Counted from the stretch's first letter, positions 16,866-26,096 are shown. The stretch: DNA of 64,000 nt from Mycobacterium sp. 852014-52450_SCH5900713 (GCF_001667075.1 NZ_LZIL01000080.1:1-64000), one strand, 5' to 3'. Notes: generated from the sequence alone by a model not told the origin. Program-made: numbers and translations.

Positions 16866-18556
16866 GCGTCGACACCGGCTGCGGCCGTGCCGGTCGGGTG
16901 AAAGGCGGCCAGGTGCAAGCCTTTTGGGTCGCAACGGCGCAGGGCGTCCTGCAGGGCGGGCAGCGACGTCACCGTCGTCGCCCCCGGTAAACCGGTGAGC
17001 ACCTCGGTCGCGCCCGCCGCGAACAACAGCCGGCCCATGGCCTCGATTGCGACGACGAGCTTGGCGATGTCGGCGCGGGAGATGTTGTAGCGCACCAGCG
17101 TTTCACCACGCACCGAGGACACCGAGCCGACGCCGCGATCGGCCACCATCGCACCGAACGTCGCCACCCGGGGTGCGGTGTCCAGCCAGCCGAGCAGCTC
17201 GGCGCCATAGCCGGGAAACACCATCGAACCCATGCCGGGTGGGGTCGATGTCGCCTCGATCAGCACGCCGTGTGATTCGTGAAGCTCGTGAACCGCGGCG
17301 CTTTGCAGCACCCCGTGCCAGGCGACGACGTCGTCCTCGAAACGTCCGGCGAGCATTGTCGCCGGATGCAGCGCCAGGTTGCGGCCGAGCCGCGGATGCG
17401 CACCGAAGTCGCTCCGCCGCAACAGCCCTGGCGTTTCGGTGGCGCCGGCCGCCACGAGTACCGTGTCGGCCAGGACGTCCAGGGCCGTGCCGTCGGCCCG
17501 GCGGGCCCGCACTCCCCGGGCGCGCCCGTGCCGATGCAACACCCGCTCGACGCGGGCATCGGAGATGATCCGCGCACCCGCCGCGCACGCCTCGGGCAGC
17601 GCGTTGAGGTGCACGCCGAACTTGGCATTGCGGGGACAGCCGATCGCGCACTGGCAACAGCCTTCGCAGCCCGGCGCGTTGCGCGGAATGGGCGCCGCCC
17701 GCCAGCCCAGTGTGGCGGCGGCGTCCAGCAGCAGCCGCCCGTTGCGGCCCATGACTTCCAGCGGCACCGGGGCGACCCGCAGGGTGTGCTCGACGTCGTC
17801 GAGGCGCTCGGTCAGCCGGTCCGAATCGGCCAGGGCGAGCCCGAACTCGTCACGCCAGCGACGCTGCACTTCTGCCGGCGGGCGGTAGCAGGTGCCGGAG
17901 TTCACCACCGTGGTGCCGCCGACCGCCCGCCCGATGGGCAGCACGACTGACGGACGTCCGAGGGCGATGGTGGCCCCGCCGCCGCGGTACAACCCGGCGT
18001 AGCGGTCGATGGGATGAGTGGTGCGGAATTCTTCGACCGTCCACCGGCGCCCCTCCTCGAGAACGACGACGTCCAGCCCGGCCCGCGCCAGGGTGCGGGC
18101 CACCATCGCGCCGCCGGCACCGGACCCCACAATCACCGCATCCGCGGTGACGACCGAACCGCTCTCGGCCGAGGAGACGACGTTCAACGTCGCGTCGCGC
18201 CGGGCCGTTCCGTGCTCTTTGGCATGCGAAAGCAGTTCCGGCGCATAGGTTTCCGCGCCGTTGGCCAAGAGCACAACCGCCTTCATGGCCTCGACGGCCG
18301 CGCCGGCGTCTGGGCTCAGCGCGGCGACGCGCCGCACCACCTGCTCGCGCCGATCGGGGCCGAGCCGGGGCAGTGACCGGCCGGTGGTGACGTAGCTCGC
18401 CGCGGCCAGCGCGAACATCCCGGCGCGCATCGCGACCCGCGATGTCGTCGGCAGCTGCCGCAGATATCGCTCGACGCGATCGGTCAGCTCGGGCGGTGTC
18501 GGGCCGCCATATTCCTCCGGTAGTAGGGCGCTCCCGAACGACGCGACCAGGCTCAT
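16703..18556 (-). CDS. GMC-family FAD oxidoreductase
   Basis: This 617-aa flavoprotein matches Rv0492c. The FAD dinucleotide motif VIVGSGAGGAMVARTLARAG is near residues 140-159 and a second flavin-contact segment is PIGRAVGGTTVVNSGTCYRPP. The C-terminal HPTGTAAAG and SCPEVNPQVSIMALA elements mark the GMC/cholesterol-oxidase-like catalytic region. A compact cysteine cluster, CEGCCQCAIGCPRNAK, is present. Its ATG overlaps the stop of the small upstream gene, making it the last gene of a three-gene operon. The substrate, perhaps a sterol or long-chain alcohol, is not certain. Confidence 0.93.
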   Translation of the reverse strand: MSLVASFGSALLPEEYGGPTPPELTDRVERYLRQLPTTSRVAMRAGMFALAAASYVTTGRSLPRLGPDRREQVVRRVAALSPDAGAAVEAMKAVVLLANGAETYAPELLSHAKEHGTARRDATLNVVSSAESGSVVTADAVIVGSGAGGAMVARTLARAGLDVVVLEEGRRWTVEEFRTTHPIDRYAGLYRGGGATIALGRPSVVLPIGRAVGGTTVVNSGTCYRPPAEVQRRWRDEFGLALADSDRLTERLDDVEHTLRVAPVPLEVMGRNGRLLLDAAATLGWRAAPIPRNAPGCEGCCQCAIGCPRNAKFGVHLNALPEACAAGARIISDARVERVLHRHGRARGVRARRADGTALDVLADTVLVAAGATETPGLLRRSDFGAHPRLGRNLALHPATMLAGRFEDDVVAWHGVLQSAAVHELHESHGVLIEATSTPPGMGSMVFPGYGAELLGWLDTAPRVATFGAMVADRGVGSVSSVRGETLVRYNISRADIAKLVVAIEAMGRLLFAAGATEVLTGLPGATTVTSLPALQDALRRCDPKGLHLAAFHPTGTAAAGVDAQLCPVDETGRLRGVDGVWVADASILPSCPEVNPQVSIMALALGVADEVLSARS

Positions 18557-18882
18557 ATCACCCGCGCGAGCCGGCGGCCCATCTTGATGAAGAACGGATA
18601 GGTGGCGAAGATGGCGCCCGCCGCGGCGTGCAGGGGCCAGTCCGCTTCAGCGGTATTCACGCCGAAAACCCCGCTGTTCCACATGAAGTCGCGACCATTG
18701 CGGGCACGGAAGGGCCGCCACAACAATCCCAATCCGGGGACGTTGTTGTACAGCCCGAACGACCCGCCGAAGAAGACACCCAGCGTGGCGGCCTCGGCGA
18801 CATCGCGACGGTCGGCGGGCAGCCGCCGCTCGATGAGCACGCCGGAGGCAAATAGCAGTGGTGGGTCCAGCAGAAAGCTCAT
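18553..18882 (-). CDS. conserved small protein (Rv0492A-like)
   Basis: The 109-aa protein starts at the ATG at 18882 within an ATGA overlap with the upstream gene and ends in another 4-base overlap with the GMC gene. Residues 25-60 (EAATLGVFFGGSFGLYNNVPG) and 85-105 (AAAGAIFATYPFFIKMG) are hydrophobic, so a membrane association is likely. The tight coupling suggests that it serves the oxidoreductase, but no domain is recognisable. Confidence 0.88.
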   Translation of the reverse strand: MSFLLDPPLLFASGVLIERRLPADRRDVAEAATLGVFFGGSFGLYNNVPGLGLLWRPFRARNGRDFMWNSGVFGVNTAEADWPLHAAAGAIFATYPFFIKMGRRLARVI

Positions 18883-19847
18883 TTCGGAATCCTTTCGTTG
18901 ACGTCGGGTGCCGCGCGGCCGCGCAAGCCCACCTCGGCATGCCCGGTGCCCAGCACCGACCAGTGCCGGTCGTCGATCTCGATGTGGACGTCGGCTTGTT
19001 CGGTGTTGGTGCACACCGCCTTGCCGCCGTCGGGATCGGTGTATTGCAGGCTCACGCACCGCTCCGCCGGCTGGTCGATCCGGATGAGCACCCGGCGACC
19101 GCCGATGCGTCCCTCCAGCTGCCAGTGCGCCACGCCGAGCGTCGTGCGCATCCGCAGTGACGGCAGGCGGCTTGTTAAAGGGCTTGCAGGCCAATCCTTT
19201 CCGTCGATCCGAAATCGAACGAACGCCAGCGGCGCCAGCCTGTTCAGGCCCGGCTTGTGCGATACGGCGGTGACCGCCTCGCACACGTCGCCATTGCCGA
19301 GGTCGGCATGGACCCATCCCCAGCGTTTGGCATTGCCGTGCCCGTAGATGTGGGCGACGCCGCCGCGCCACCCCTCGATGCGCGCGGCGGCGTCGTTGAT
19401 GGTCAGTGAGCCGGTGAAGTCGGCGGTGGGGGCCAGGACGACCTGGGCGCCCGGCAGCAGCTCGCGCTCCCAGGCGGCGCGGGGAAACGTCCACAGCGGT
19501 GCGCCGGTGTCGGTCCAGGACAGATCCCAGGCGAGTGACCCGGCGCGTCCGCTCAGCCGTTCGTCACCCACGCGCACGCCGTCGGCGTCGAACCACCAGG
19601 GGCCGGCGGCGGGCCGGGCGGGCACGGGCCCGAACCGCTCGGTGCGTGGCGGCCCGTCGGGGGCAAACCAGGTGGCCCAGCCGTGCGCGTAGGCATCGTC
19701 GGCGCCGGCCAGCGGGGCCACCGTCTCGCAGTGCACCCATAGGCCGGCGCGCGTCACCGGATCCGAGAGGGTGGCGTACCAGACCTCCAGGCGCCCGGCC
19801 TTGCCGCGCCAGCGCGGGGCCGCCGCCGATCGCATCTCGCCGTCCAT
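18879..19847 (-). CDS. conserved hypothetical protein (Rv0493c-like)
   Basis: This 322-aa protein begins at the ATG at 19847 behind ggaaggtgag. It is rich in Trp and Gly and appears to be a beta-sandwich (WYATLSDPVTRAGLWVHCE; AHIYGHGNAKRWGWVHADLG), reminiscent of carotenoid-hydratase or lipocalin-type folds, but I cannot name a domain securely. It heads the operon with Rv0492A and the GMC oxidoreductase. It is divergent from the FadR-like regulator, whose likely operator lies between the two starts. Confidence 0.9.
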   Translation of the reverse strand: MDGEMRSAAAPRWRGKAGRLEVWYATLSDPVTRAGLWVHCETVAPLAGADDAYAHGWATWFAPDGPPRTERFGPVPARPAAGPWWFDADGVRVGDERLSGRAGSLAWDLSWTDTGAPLWTFPRAAWERELLPGAQVVLAPTADFTGSLTINDAAARIEGWRGGVAHIYGHGNAKRWGWVHADLGNGDVCEAVTAVSHKPGLNRLAPLAFVRFRIDGKDWPASPLTSRLPSLRMRTTLGVAHWQLEGRIGGRRVLIRIDQPAERCVSLQYTDPDGGKAVCTNTEQADVHIEIDDRHWSVLGTGHAEVGLRGRAAPDVNERIPK

Positions 19848-19876
19848 TGCTCACCTTCCGTGGGTCCGTCCACTAT

Positions 19877-19891
19877 ATTGGTTGAGCCAAT
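19877..19891 (+). promoter_or_regulatory. candidate FadR/GntR operator
   Basis: The perfect inverted repeat attgg-ttgag-ccaat lies between the divergent oxidoreductase operon and the GntR-family gene, touching the start of the latter. FadR-type regulators bind short palindromes of this kind, and the M. tuberculosis homologue is described as autoregulatory. Binding here is inferred. Confidence 0.5.
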
Positions 19892-20642
19892 GAACCAGTC
19901 AACTCCGCTGCGCCCGCCCGACCGCCAACGCGTCGATGAACAGATCGCCGCGTCCATCACCGACGCCATCCTCGACGGGGCGTTTCCGCCGGGATCGGCG
20001 TTGCCGCCCGAGCGCGAACTGGCCGAACAGCTCGGTGTCAACCGCACGTCGCTGCGGCAGGGTCTGGCCAGGCTGCAGCAGATGGGCCTGATCGAGGCCC
20101 GCCACGGCAGCGGCAACGTGGTCGCCGACCCGCAGGCGCTCACCCACCCCGCGGTCGTCGAGGCGCTGGTCCGCAAACTGGGCCCCGAGTTCCTGGTGGA
20201 ACTGTTCGAAATCCGGGCGGCCCTGGGCCCGCTGATCGGCCGTTCGGCCGCGCGACACGGCGCCCGCGGGGATGCCGAGGCCCTACGCGCCGCGTTGGCC
20301 GCGGTTCGCGAGGCCGACAGCGCGGCCGCGCGCCAGGCTGCCGACCTCGCCTACTTCCGGGTGCTCATCCATCACAGCCGCAACCGCGCGCTGGTGTTGC
20401 TGTACCGCTGGGTCGAGCACGCCTTCGGCGGCCGAGAGCACGACCTCACCGCCGCTTATGACGACGCCGCGCCCGTGGTAGCCGGCCTCAGTGCCATCAC
20501 CGACGCCGTGCTGTCGGGCGACGAGGATGGGGCGGCCGCGGCGGTGGAGGACTACCTGCACGCCAGCGCACAGCGAATGGTGTTGTCGTACAACAAGACT
20601 GAAGTTACTCGGCGAGGCGAGTCGCCGGATGGACCGCGATGA
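19890..20642 (+). CDS. FadR-like GntR family regulator
   Basis: This protein of about 250 aa corresponds to Rv0494, a lipid-responsive regulator. The winged helix (residues 12-80) contains ILDGAFPPGSALPPERELAEQLGV and RTSLRQGLARLQQMGLIEAR, and the C-terminal alpha-helical FCD domain follows with LIHHSRNRALVLLYRW. The ATG at 19890 is used; the M. tuberculosis annotation would correspond to the TTG at 19878 (MVEP start), and a GTG at 19860 is also open. Its end overlaps Rv0495c by 38 bases convergently. Confidence 0.92.
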   Translation: MNQSTPLRPPDRQRVDEQIAASITDAILDGAFPPGSALPPERELAEQLGVNRTSLRQGLARLQQMGLIEARHGSGNVVADPQALTHPAVVEALVRKLGPEFLVELFEIRAALGPLIGRSAARHGARGDAEALRAALAAVREADSAAARQAADLAYFRVLIHHSRNRALVLLYRWVEHAFGGREHDLTAAYDDAAPVVAGLSAITDAVLSGDEDGAAAAVEDYLHASAQRMVLSYNKTEVTRRGESPDGPR

Positions 20643-21390
20643 GCCCCAACTTGCTGCGGCGCTTGCACATCGCCGCCAGTTCCGCGTAGGCCTTGGCGCC
20701 GAGCAGCTCGGTGAGCTCATCGGCCATGCTCTCCCACACCTGCTTGGCGCCGACATGGGCGCCGGGGTCGCCGGTGCAGTACCAATGCAGGTCGGCACCC
20801 CCGGAGCCCCAGCCGCGCCGATCGTATTCGGTGACAGTGGTTTTGAGGATTTCGGTGCCGTCGGGCCGCGTCACCCACTCCTGGCTGCGCCGGATGGGCA
20901 ACTGCCAGCAGACATCGGGCTTCATGGTCAACGGCGCGACGCCCAGCTTGAGGGCTTTGCTGTGCAGCGCGCACCCGGTGCCGGCGGGGAAGCCGGGCCG
21001 GTTCAAGAAGATGCAGGCGTCCTTGTGTTTGCGGGTGCGGTACTGGGCCTGCCCGTCGTGCTCGTCGAGCTCCAGATATCCCTTGCGGCCCAAGCCCTTT
21101 TCGCGGAACTGCCAGTCTTCGTCGGTCAGCTGCTGCACGGCGTCGTCGAGCCGGGCACGGTCGTCGTCGTCGGATAAGAACGCCCCGTGCGAACAGCATC
21201 CGTCGTCTGGGCGGCCGGCCACCGTGCCGTGGCAAGCGGGTGTGCCGAACACGCATGTCCAGCGCGACAACAACCAGGTGAGGTCCGCCGCGATCAGGTG
21301 CTCGGGATTGTCCGGGTCGTAGAACTCCACCCACTCACGGGCGAAGTCGAGTTCGACCTCGTGCCCCGGCTCCGGATAAGGATTCGCCAC
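20605..21390 (-). CDS. conserved Cys-rich protein (Rv0495c-like)
   Basis: The 261-aa protein is conserved across mycobacteria. Cysteines are clustered in RWTCVFGTPACHG and GCCSHGAF (about residues 44-70), with further ones in ACIFLNRPG, GCALHSKALK and DVCWQLPIRR, an arrangement suggestive of metal or cofactor binding as in the DUF3109-type proteins. The M. tuberculosis homologue has been linked to redox balance. No catalytic site can be named. It starts at the ATG at 21390, 115 bases from the divergent ppx-like gene. Confidence 0.88.
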   Translation of the reverse strand: MANPYPEPGHEVELDFAREWVEFYDPDNPEHLIAADLTWLLSRWTCVFGTPACHGTVAGRPDDGCCSHGAFLSDDDDRARLDDAVQQLTDEDWQFREKGLGRKGYLELDEHDGQAQYRTRKHKDACIFLNRPGFPAGTGCALHSKALKLGVAPLTMKPDVCWQLPIRRSQEWVTRPDGTEILKTTVTEYDRRGWGSGGADLHWYCTGDPGAHVGAKQVWESMADELTELLGAKAYAELAAMCKRRSKLGLIAVHPATRLAE

Positions 21391-21505
21391 GGGTCCACGT
21401 TAGTCGACGCTTCCGGCTCTTCGGCTTGCTGACACTCGGGGCCCGACGCCGCAACATCGGCAACCTCCACAGCGGGCAGCATCTTCGCCGACTAGGTTGT
21501 TTCCC

Positions 21506-22522
21506 GTGCGATTGGGCGTGCTCGACGTGGGCAGCAACACGGTGCATCTGCTTGTGGTTGATGCGCACCGTGGTGGGCATCCCACGCCCATGAGTTCGAC
21601 CAAGGCCACGCTGCGCCTCGCCGAGTCCATCGACAGCTCCGGCAAGATCACCAAGCGCGGCGCCGAGAAACTCATCTCCACGATCGACGAGTTCGCCAAG
21701 ATCGCGGACAGCTCGGGCTGCGCCGAGCTGATGGCCTTTGCCACGTCCGCCCTGCGTGACGCGGTGAACTCCGACGACGTGCTCACCCGCATCCGCAAAG
21801 AAACCGGTGTCGAGCTGGAGGCTCTCAGTGGCGTCGACGAGTCGCGGCTGACCTTTCTGGCCGTGCGCCGCTGGTACGGGTGGAGTGCGGGGCGGATCAT
21901 CAACCTCGACATCGGCGGCGGCTCGCTGGAAATGTCCAGCGGCGTCGACGAGGAGCCCGAGGTTGCCCTGTCGCTGCCGCTGGGTGCCGGCCGATTGACC
22001 CGCGAATGGCTGCCCGACGATCCGCCCGGCCGGCGCCGGGTGGGGATGCTGCGGGACTGGCTGGACGCCGAGCTCGCCGATGCCGCCGTGACCGTGCTGG
22101 AAGCCGGTGCCCCCGACCTGGCGGTGGCAACCTCCAAGACGTTCCGCTCCCTGGCACGGCTCACCGGCGCGGCGCCGTCGGCGGCCGGCCCGCGGGCGAA
22201 GAGGACGCTCACAGCAAACGGCCTCAGGCAACTCATATCTTTCATCTCTAGGATGACGACCGCTGACCGGGCAGAACTGGAAGGGGTGAGCGCCGAGCGG
22301 GCGCCGCAGATCGTGGCGGGTGCGCTGGTGGCGGAGGCGAGCATGCGAGCGCTGTCGATTGAATCGGTGGATATCTGCCCGTGGGCATTACGGGAAGGTC
22401 TCATCTTGCGCAAACTCGACAGCGAAGCCGACGGAACACCCCTCATGAAGCGTTCCGTGCGCGATGCTGGAGGCCAGGCAGGTGATCGGGACGGGAACCG
22501 ATCGAGAGGCGACAAAGCATGA
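21506..22522 (+). CDS. Ppx/GppA family phosphatase
   Basis: This 338-aa protein belongs to the exopolyphosphatase/guanosine pentaphosphatase family (Rv0496), which removes phosphate from polyphosphate chains or pppGpp. The ASKHA nucleotide-fold motifs are VLDVGSNTVHLLV, MAFATSALRDA, IINLDIGGGSLEMSSG and the late AGALVAEASMRAL. It is the short form without the C-terminal HD domain. I use the GTG at 21506; a TTG at 21497 is in frame. The stop overlaps the next gene by ATGA. Confidence 0.93.
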   Translation: MRLGVLDVGSNTVHLLVVDAHRGGHPTPMSSTKATLRLAESIDSSGKITKRGAEKLISTIDEFAKIADSSGCAELMAFATSALRDAVNSDDVLTRIRKETGVELEALSGVDESRLTFLAVRRWYGWSAGRIINLDIGGGSLEMSSGVDEEPEVALSLPLGAGRLTREWLPDDPPGRRRVGMLRDWLDAELADAAVTVLEAGAPDLAVATSKTFRSLARLTGAAPSAAGPRAKRTLTANGLRQLISFISRMTTADRAELEGVSAERAPQIVAGALVAEASMRALSIESVDICPWALREGLILRKLDSEADGTPLMKRSVRDAGGQAGDRDGNRSRGDKA

Positions 22523-23466
22523 CCGGACCACATTCTGAGACCGACAGCCCCGGCACTCGGCCGATCTCGGTGGCCGAACTGCTGGCCAAGAACGGAACCA
22601 TCGGCGCGCCGGCAGTCACGCGGCGCCGGCGCCGGCGGCGCGGCGACAGCGACGCGGTGACCGTCGCTGAGCTGACCGGCGAGATTCCGGTCATCCGTGA
22701 CGACCAAGAGGACCCCCGCACGGCCGAACGGCCCAGCGCCGAACCCGTCGTCGCCGCCTCCGAGCAGCAAACCGAGGAAAAGCCCGCCACCGCGTACTGG
22801 TCGCAGCCGGAGCCGCGCTGGCCCAAGTCGCCGTCGCAACCCAGCAAGGCGGCCGGGCCTGAGCGCAGCGCGTACCCGCGCCCCCTGAGCCACGTCGAGG
22901 CGGGGGAGACCAACGGCACCGGGCAGTCCGGTGCCGAGGGCATGAATCCCGACCCGCTGGACCACTACAGCGATCTCCCGGTGGACGTGATGGATTCGGA
23001 GGTCCGCGACGCCGAACCCGCACTGGAGGACTCGGCATACGTGCGATCCTTCCTGCGCACCGAGACCGACGAGGCCGAAGACGACGCAGACCCGCTGGCC
23101 ACCGGATTCGTAGCGGACGAGGAGCGCGAGGAGGATCACCTCGACGGCGCGACCGTGCGCGCGGACGCGGCCACCGACGTCCACCCGGCGCAGGGCAGGC
23201 TCGAGTCGCTGTGGCGCGGCAGCCTGGTCGTGTTCCAGTCGATTCTGGCCGTCGCTTTCGGCGCGGGATTGTTCGTCGCCTTCGACCAGTTGTGGCGCTG
23301 GAACAGCATCGTGGCCTTGGTGCTCTCGGTGCTGGTGATCCTGGGCCTGGTGGCCGGCGTTCGGGTGGTGCGCAAGACCGAGGACATCGCCAGCACGTTG
23401 ATCGCGGTCGCGGTGGGGTCGCTGATCACCCTGGGCCCCTTGGCGCTGTCGCTGCAGTCGGGCTAG
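22519..23466 (+). CDS. membrane protein with long acidic N-terminal region (Rv0497-like)
   Basis: The 315-aa protein has a cytoplasmic N-terminal region of about 235 residues rich in Pro, Glu, Asp and Arg, with a striking TRRRRRRRG run near residue 35, followed by three or so membrane segments (SLVVFQSILAVAFGAGLFV; IVALVLSVLVILGLVAGV; TLIAVAVGSLITLGPLAL). It is coupled to the phosphatase gene by ATGA. No enzymatic motif is visible; the layout suggests a scaffold or regulatory membrane protein. Confidence 0.9.
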   Translation: MTGPHSETDSPGTRPISVAELLAKNGTIGAPAVTRRRRRRRGDSDAVTVAELTGEIPVIRDDQEDPRTAERPSAEPVVAASEQQTEEKPATAYWSQPEPRWPKSPSQPSKAAGPERSAYPRPLSHVEAGETNGTGQSGAEGMNPDPLDHYSDLPVDVMDSEVRDAEPALEDSAYVRSFLRTETDEAEDDADPLATGFVADEEREEDHLDGATVRADAATDVHPAQGRLESLWRGSLVVFQSILAVAFGAGLFVAFDQLWRWNSIVALVLSVLVILGLVAGVRVVRKTEDIASTLIAVAVGSLITLGPLALSLQSG

Positions 23467-23490
23467 GCGGATCCGGGACCACACAGACCG

Positions 23491-24333
23491 TTGCGCCCAG
23501 CTATCAAAGTCGGACTTTCGACGGCTTCGGTGTACCCATTGCGGGCCGAGGCCGCATTCGAGTATGCGGCCCGGCTCGGCTACGACGGCGTCGAGCTGAT
23601 GGTGTGGGCCGAGTCGGTCAGCCAGGACATCGACGCCGTCCAGAAGCTGTCCCGCCGCTATCGCGTACCGGTCTTGTCCGTGCACGCGCCCTGCCTGCTC
23701 ATCTCGCAGCGGGTGTGGGGCGCCAACCCGATCTCCAAGCTGGACCGCAGCGTGCGGGCGGCAGAGCAACTCGGCGCGCAGACGGTGGTCGTGCACCCGC
23801 CGTTTCGCTGGCAGCGTCGGTACGCCGACGGATTCAGCGACCAGGTCGCCGAGCTGGAAGCGTCGAGCGACGTGATGGTCGCGGTGGAAAACATGTTCCC
23901 GTTCCGGGCGGACCGGTTCTTCGGATCCGGCCAATCGCGGGAGCGGATGCGCCGGCGTGGCGGCGGCCCGGGGCCGGCGATATCTGCGTTCGCGCCCTCG
24001 TACGACCCGCTGGACGGCAACCACACGCACTACACGCTGGACCTGTCCCACACGTCGACCGCGGGCACCGACTCGCTGGACATGGCGCAGCGGATGGGGG
24101 GCGGGTTGGTCCACCTGCACCTGTGCGACGGCAGCGGCCTGCCCGCCGACGAGCACCTGGTGCCCGGACATGGCACCCAGCCCACCGCCGAGGTGTGCCA
24201 GATGCTGGCCGGCAGCCACTTCGCCGGCCACGTCATCCTGGAGGTGTCCACATCCAGCGCGCGCAGCGCCAGTGAGCGCGAAAGCATGCTCGCCGAATCG
24301 TTGCAGTTCGCCCGCACACACCTGCTGCGCTGA
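23491..24333 (+). CDS. sugar phosphate isomerase/epimerase-like TIM barrel
   Basis: The 280-aa protein (Rv0498-like) has the xylose-isomerase-like TIM barrel pattern: VGLSTASVYPLRAEAAFEYAARLGYDGVEL at the first two strands, VVHPPFRW, VAVENMFPFRAD, and the metal-ligand-like HLHLCDGSG and HLVPGHGTQP near the C-terminus. It may act on a sugar or on DNA as endonuclease IV relatives do; the former is more usual for this subgroup. The start is a TTG at 23491, giving MRPAIKVGLS. Confidence 0.9.
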   Translation: MRPAIKVGLSTASVYPLRAEAAFEYAARLGYDGVELMVWAESVSQDIDAVQKLSRRYRVPVLSVHAPCLLISQRVWGANPISKLDRSVRAAEQLGAQTVVVHPPFRWQRRYADGFSDQVAELEASSDVMVAVENMFPFRADRFFGSGQSRERMRRRGGGPGPAISAFAPSYDPLDGNHTHYTLDLSHTSTAGTDSLDMAQRMGGGLVHLHLCDGSGLPADEHLVPGHGTQPTAEVCQMLAGSHFAGHVILEVSTSSARSASERESMLAESLQFARTHLLR

Positions 24334-24347
24334 TAACCCAGGAGACC

Positions 24348-25193
24348 ATGAACGCGTTATTCACCACCGCGATGGCCTTGCGGCAGGTTGACCCCGGCGT
24401 CTTTGAGGGTGAGCTCAACAAGCACTGGACCATCGGTCCGAAGGTGCACGGCGGCGCGATGCTGGCGCTTTGCGCCAACGCCGCCCGCACCGCCTGCGGC
24501 GCAGAGTCGCCGGCCGGCTTCGAACCGGCCCAGCAACCCGTCGCGGTGTCGGCGAACTTCCTGTGGGCCCCCGATCCGGGCCCGATGCGGTTGGTGACCT
24601 CGATCCGTAAGCGCGGCCGCCGGATCAGCGTCGTCGACGTCGAGCTCACCCAGGGCGACCGCACCGCGGTGCACGCCGTGGTCAACCTCGGCGAGCCGGA
24701 ACATTTTCCGCCCGACGGTGATGCCAAGCCGCTGCTGTCAGCCAACCCTGTCGTGGGCCTGATGGCGCCCGAGCCCCCCGACGACATCGCGCCGATCGGG
24801 CCCGGGCATCCGTTGGCCGGCCTGGTGCACCTCGGCGAAGGCTGCGATGTGCGTCCGGTGCTGTCGACCCTGGGGCCGTCCGCTGACGGTGGCCCGCCGG
24901 TGATCCAGATGTGGGCGCGCCCGCGGGGCGTGGCTCCCGACGCGCTGTTCGCGCTCATGTGCGGGGATCTGTCGGCGCCGGTCACCTTCGCCGTGGAGCG
25001 CACCGGCTGGGCTCCCACCGTCCAGCTGACCGCCTTCCTGCGCGGACTGCCCGCCGACGGGTGGCTGCGAATCATCGCGACGTGCACCGAGATCGGGCAC
25101 GACTGGTTCGACGAGGACCACACGGTCGTCGACAGCCTGGGTCGCCTGGTGGTGCAAGCCCGCCAATTGGCGTTGGTCCCTGCCGCCGGGTAG
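24348..25193 (+). CDS. thioesterase family protein (double hotdog)
   Basis: This 281-aa protein matches Rv0499. The N-terminal hotdog contains WTIGPKVHGGAMLALCANAA, typical of acyl-CoA thioesterases that place a helix over the active site, and the C-terminal half has a second hotdog (VIQMWARPRGVAP, VTFAVERTGWAPTVQLTAFL). It probably cleaves acyl-CoA, but the substrate is unknown. The gene starts 14 bases after the TIM-barrel gene and precedes proC by 15 bases, so the three may be co-transcribed. Confidence 0.87.
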   Translation: MNALFTTAMALRQVDPGVFEGELNKHWTIGPKVHGGAMLALCANAARTACGAESPAGFEPAQQPVAVSANFLWAPDPGPMRLVTSIRKRGRRISVVDVELTQGDRTAVHAVVNLGEPEHFPPDGDAKPLLSANPVVGLMAPEPPDDIAPIGPGHPLAGLVHLGEGCDVRPVLSTLGPSADGGPPVIQMWARPRGVAPDALFALMCGDLSAPVTFAVERTGWAPTVQLTAFLRGLPADGWLRIIATCTEIGHDWFDEDHTVVDSLGRLVVQARQLALVPAAG

Positions 25194-25208
25194 CCGCCGC
25201 TGTCTGCG

Positions 25209-26096
25209 ATGCTGTCGGGCATGGCAAGAATCGCGATCATCGGTGGCGGCAGCATCGGGGAGGCACTGCTGTCGGGTCTGCTCCGCGCGGGCCGGCAGGT
25301 GAAAGACCTGGTGGTCGCCGAACGCGTTCCGGAGCGCGCCCAGTATCTGGCCGACACCTACTCGGTGTTGATCACTTCGGTGCCCGACGCGGTGGAGAAC
25401 GCATCCTTCGTCGTGGTCGCGGTCAAGCCCGGCGATGTGGAGCCCGTGATGGCGGAGCTGGCGAAGGCGGCCGCCGCGTCCGAGAGCGACAGCGCCGAGC
25501 AGGTGTTCGTCACCGTCGCGGCGGGGATCAGCGTCTCGTATTTCGAGTCGAAGCTCCCGGCCGGAACGCCGGTGGTCCGGGCGATGCCCAACGCGGCGGC
25601 ACTGGTCGGCGCGGGGGTGACGGCGCTGGCCAGGGGCCGGTTCGTCACCGTCCCGCAGCTCGAGGGCGTCTCGGCCCTGTTCGACTCGGTCGGCGGCGTG
25701 CTGACCGTGCCGGAAGCCCAGATGGACGCCGTGACGGCGCTGTCGGGGTCCGGCCCGGCGTACTTCTTCTTGATGGTCGAGGCCCTGGTGGACGCCGGGG
25801 TAGCCGCGGGCCTGAGCCGGGACGTGGCGGCCGACCTGACGGCGCAGACGATGGCCGGGTCCGCGGCCATGCTGCTGGAACGGATGGACGCCGAACGGCG
25901 GCCGGGCGAGGGGGAGGCGCCGGGGCTGCGGGTGGACGCCACGGCGACGCAGTTGCGGGCGACCATCACCTCACCCGGTGGCACCACTGCCGCGGGGCTT
26001 CGCGAACTGGAAAAGGGCGGACTGCGGGCGGCCGTGGATGCGGCGGTTCAGGCCGCCAAAACGCGCTCTGAGCAGCTAAGAATTACATCGGAGTAA
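25209..26096 (+). CDS. proC: pyrroline-5-carboxylate reductase
   Basis: ProC reduces pyrroline-5-carboxylate to proline with NAD(P)H in the last step of proline synthesis. The 295-aa protein has the Rossmann motif IAIIGGGSIGEALLSGL, VVAVKPGDVEPVM, and the family signature around SGSGPAYFFLMVEALVDAGV with ITSPGGTTAAGLRELE. The ATG at 25209 is used as in M. tuberculosis; the ATG at 25221 (MARIAIIG) is an alternative. Confidence 0.96.
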   Translation: MLSGMARIAIIGGGSIGEALLSGLLRAGRQVKDLVVAERVPERAQYLADTYSVLITSVPDAVENASFVVVAVKPGDVEPVMAELAKAAAASESDSAEQVFVTVAAGISVSYFESKLPAGTPVVRAMPNAAALVGAGVTALARGRFVTVPQLEGVSALFDSVGGVLTVPEAQMDAVTALSGSGPAYFFLMVEALVDAGVAAGLSRDVAADLTAQTMAGSAAMLLERMDAERRPGEGEAPGLRVDATATQLRATITSPGGTTAAGLRELEKGGLRAAVDAAVQAAKTRSEQLRITSE

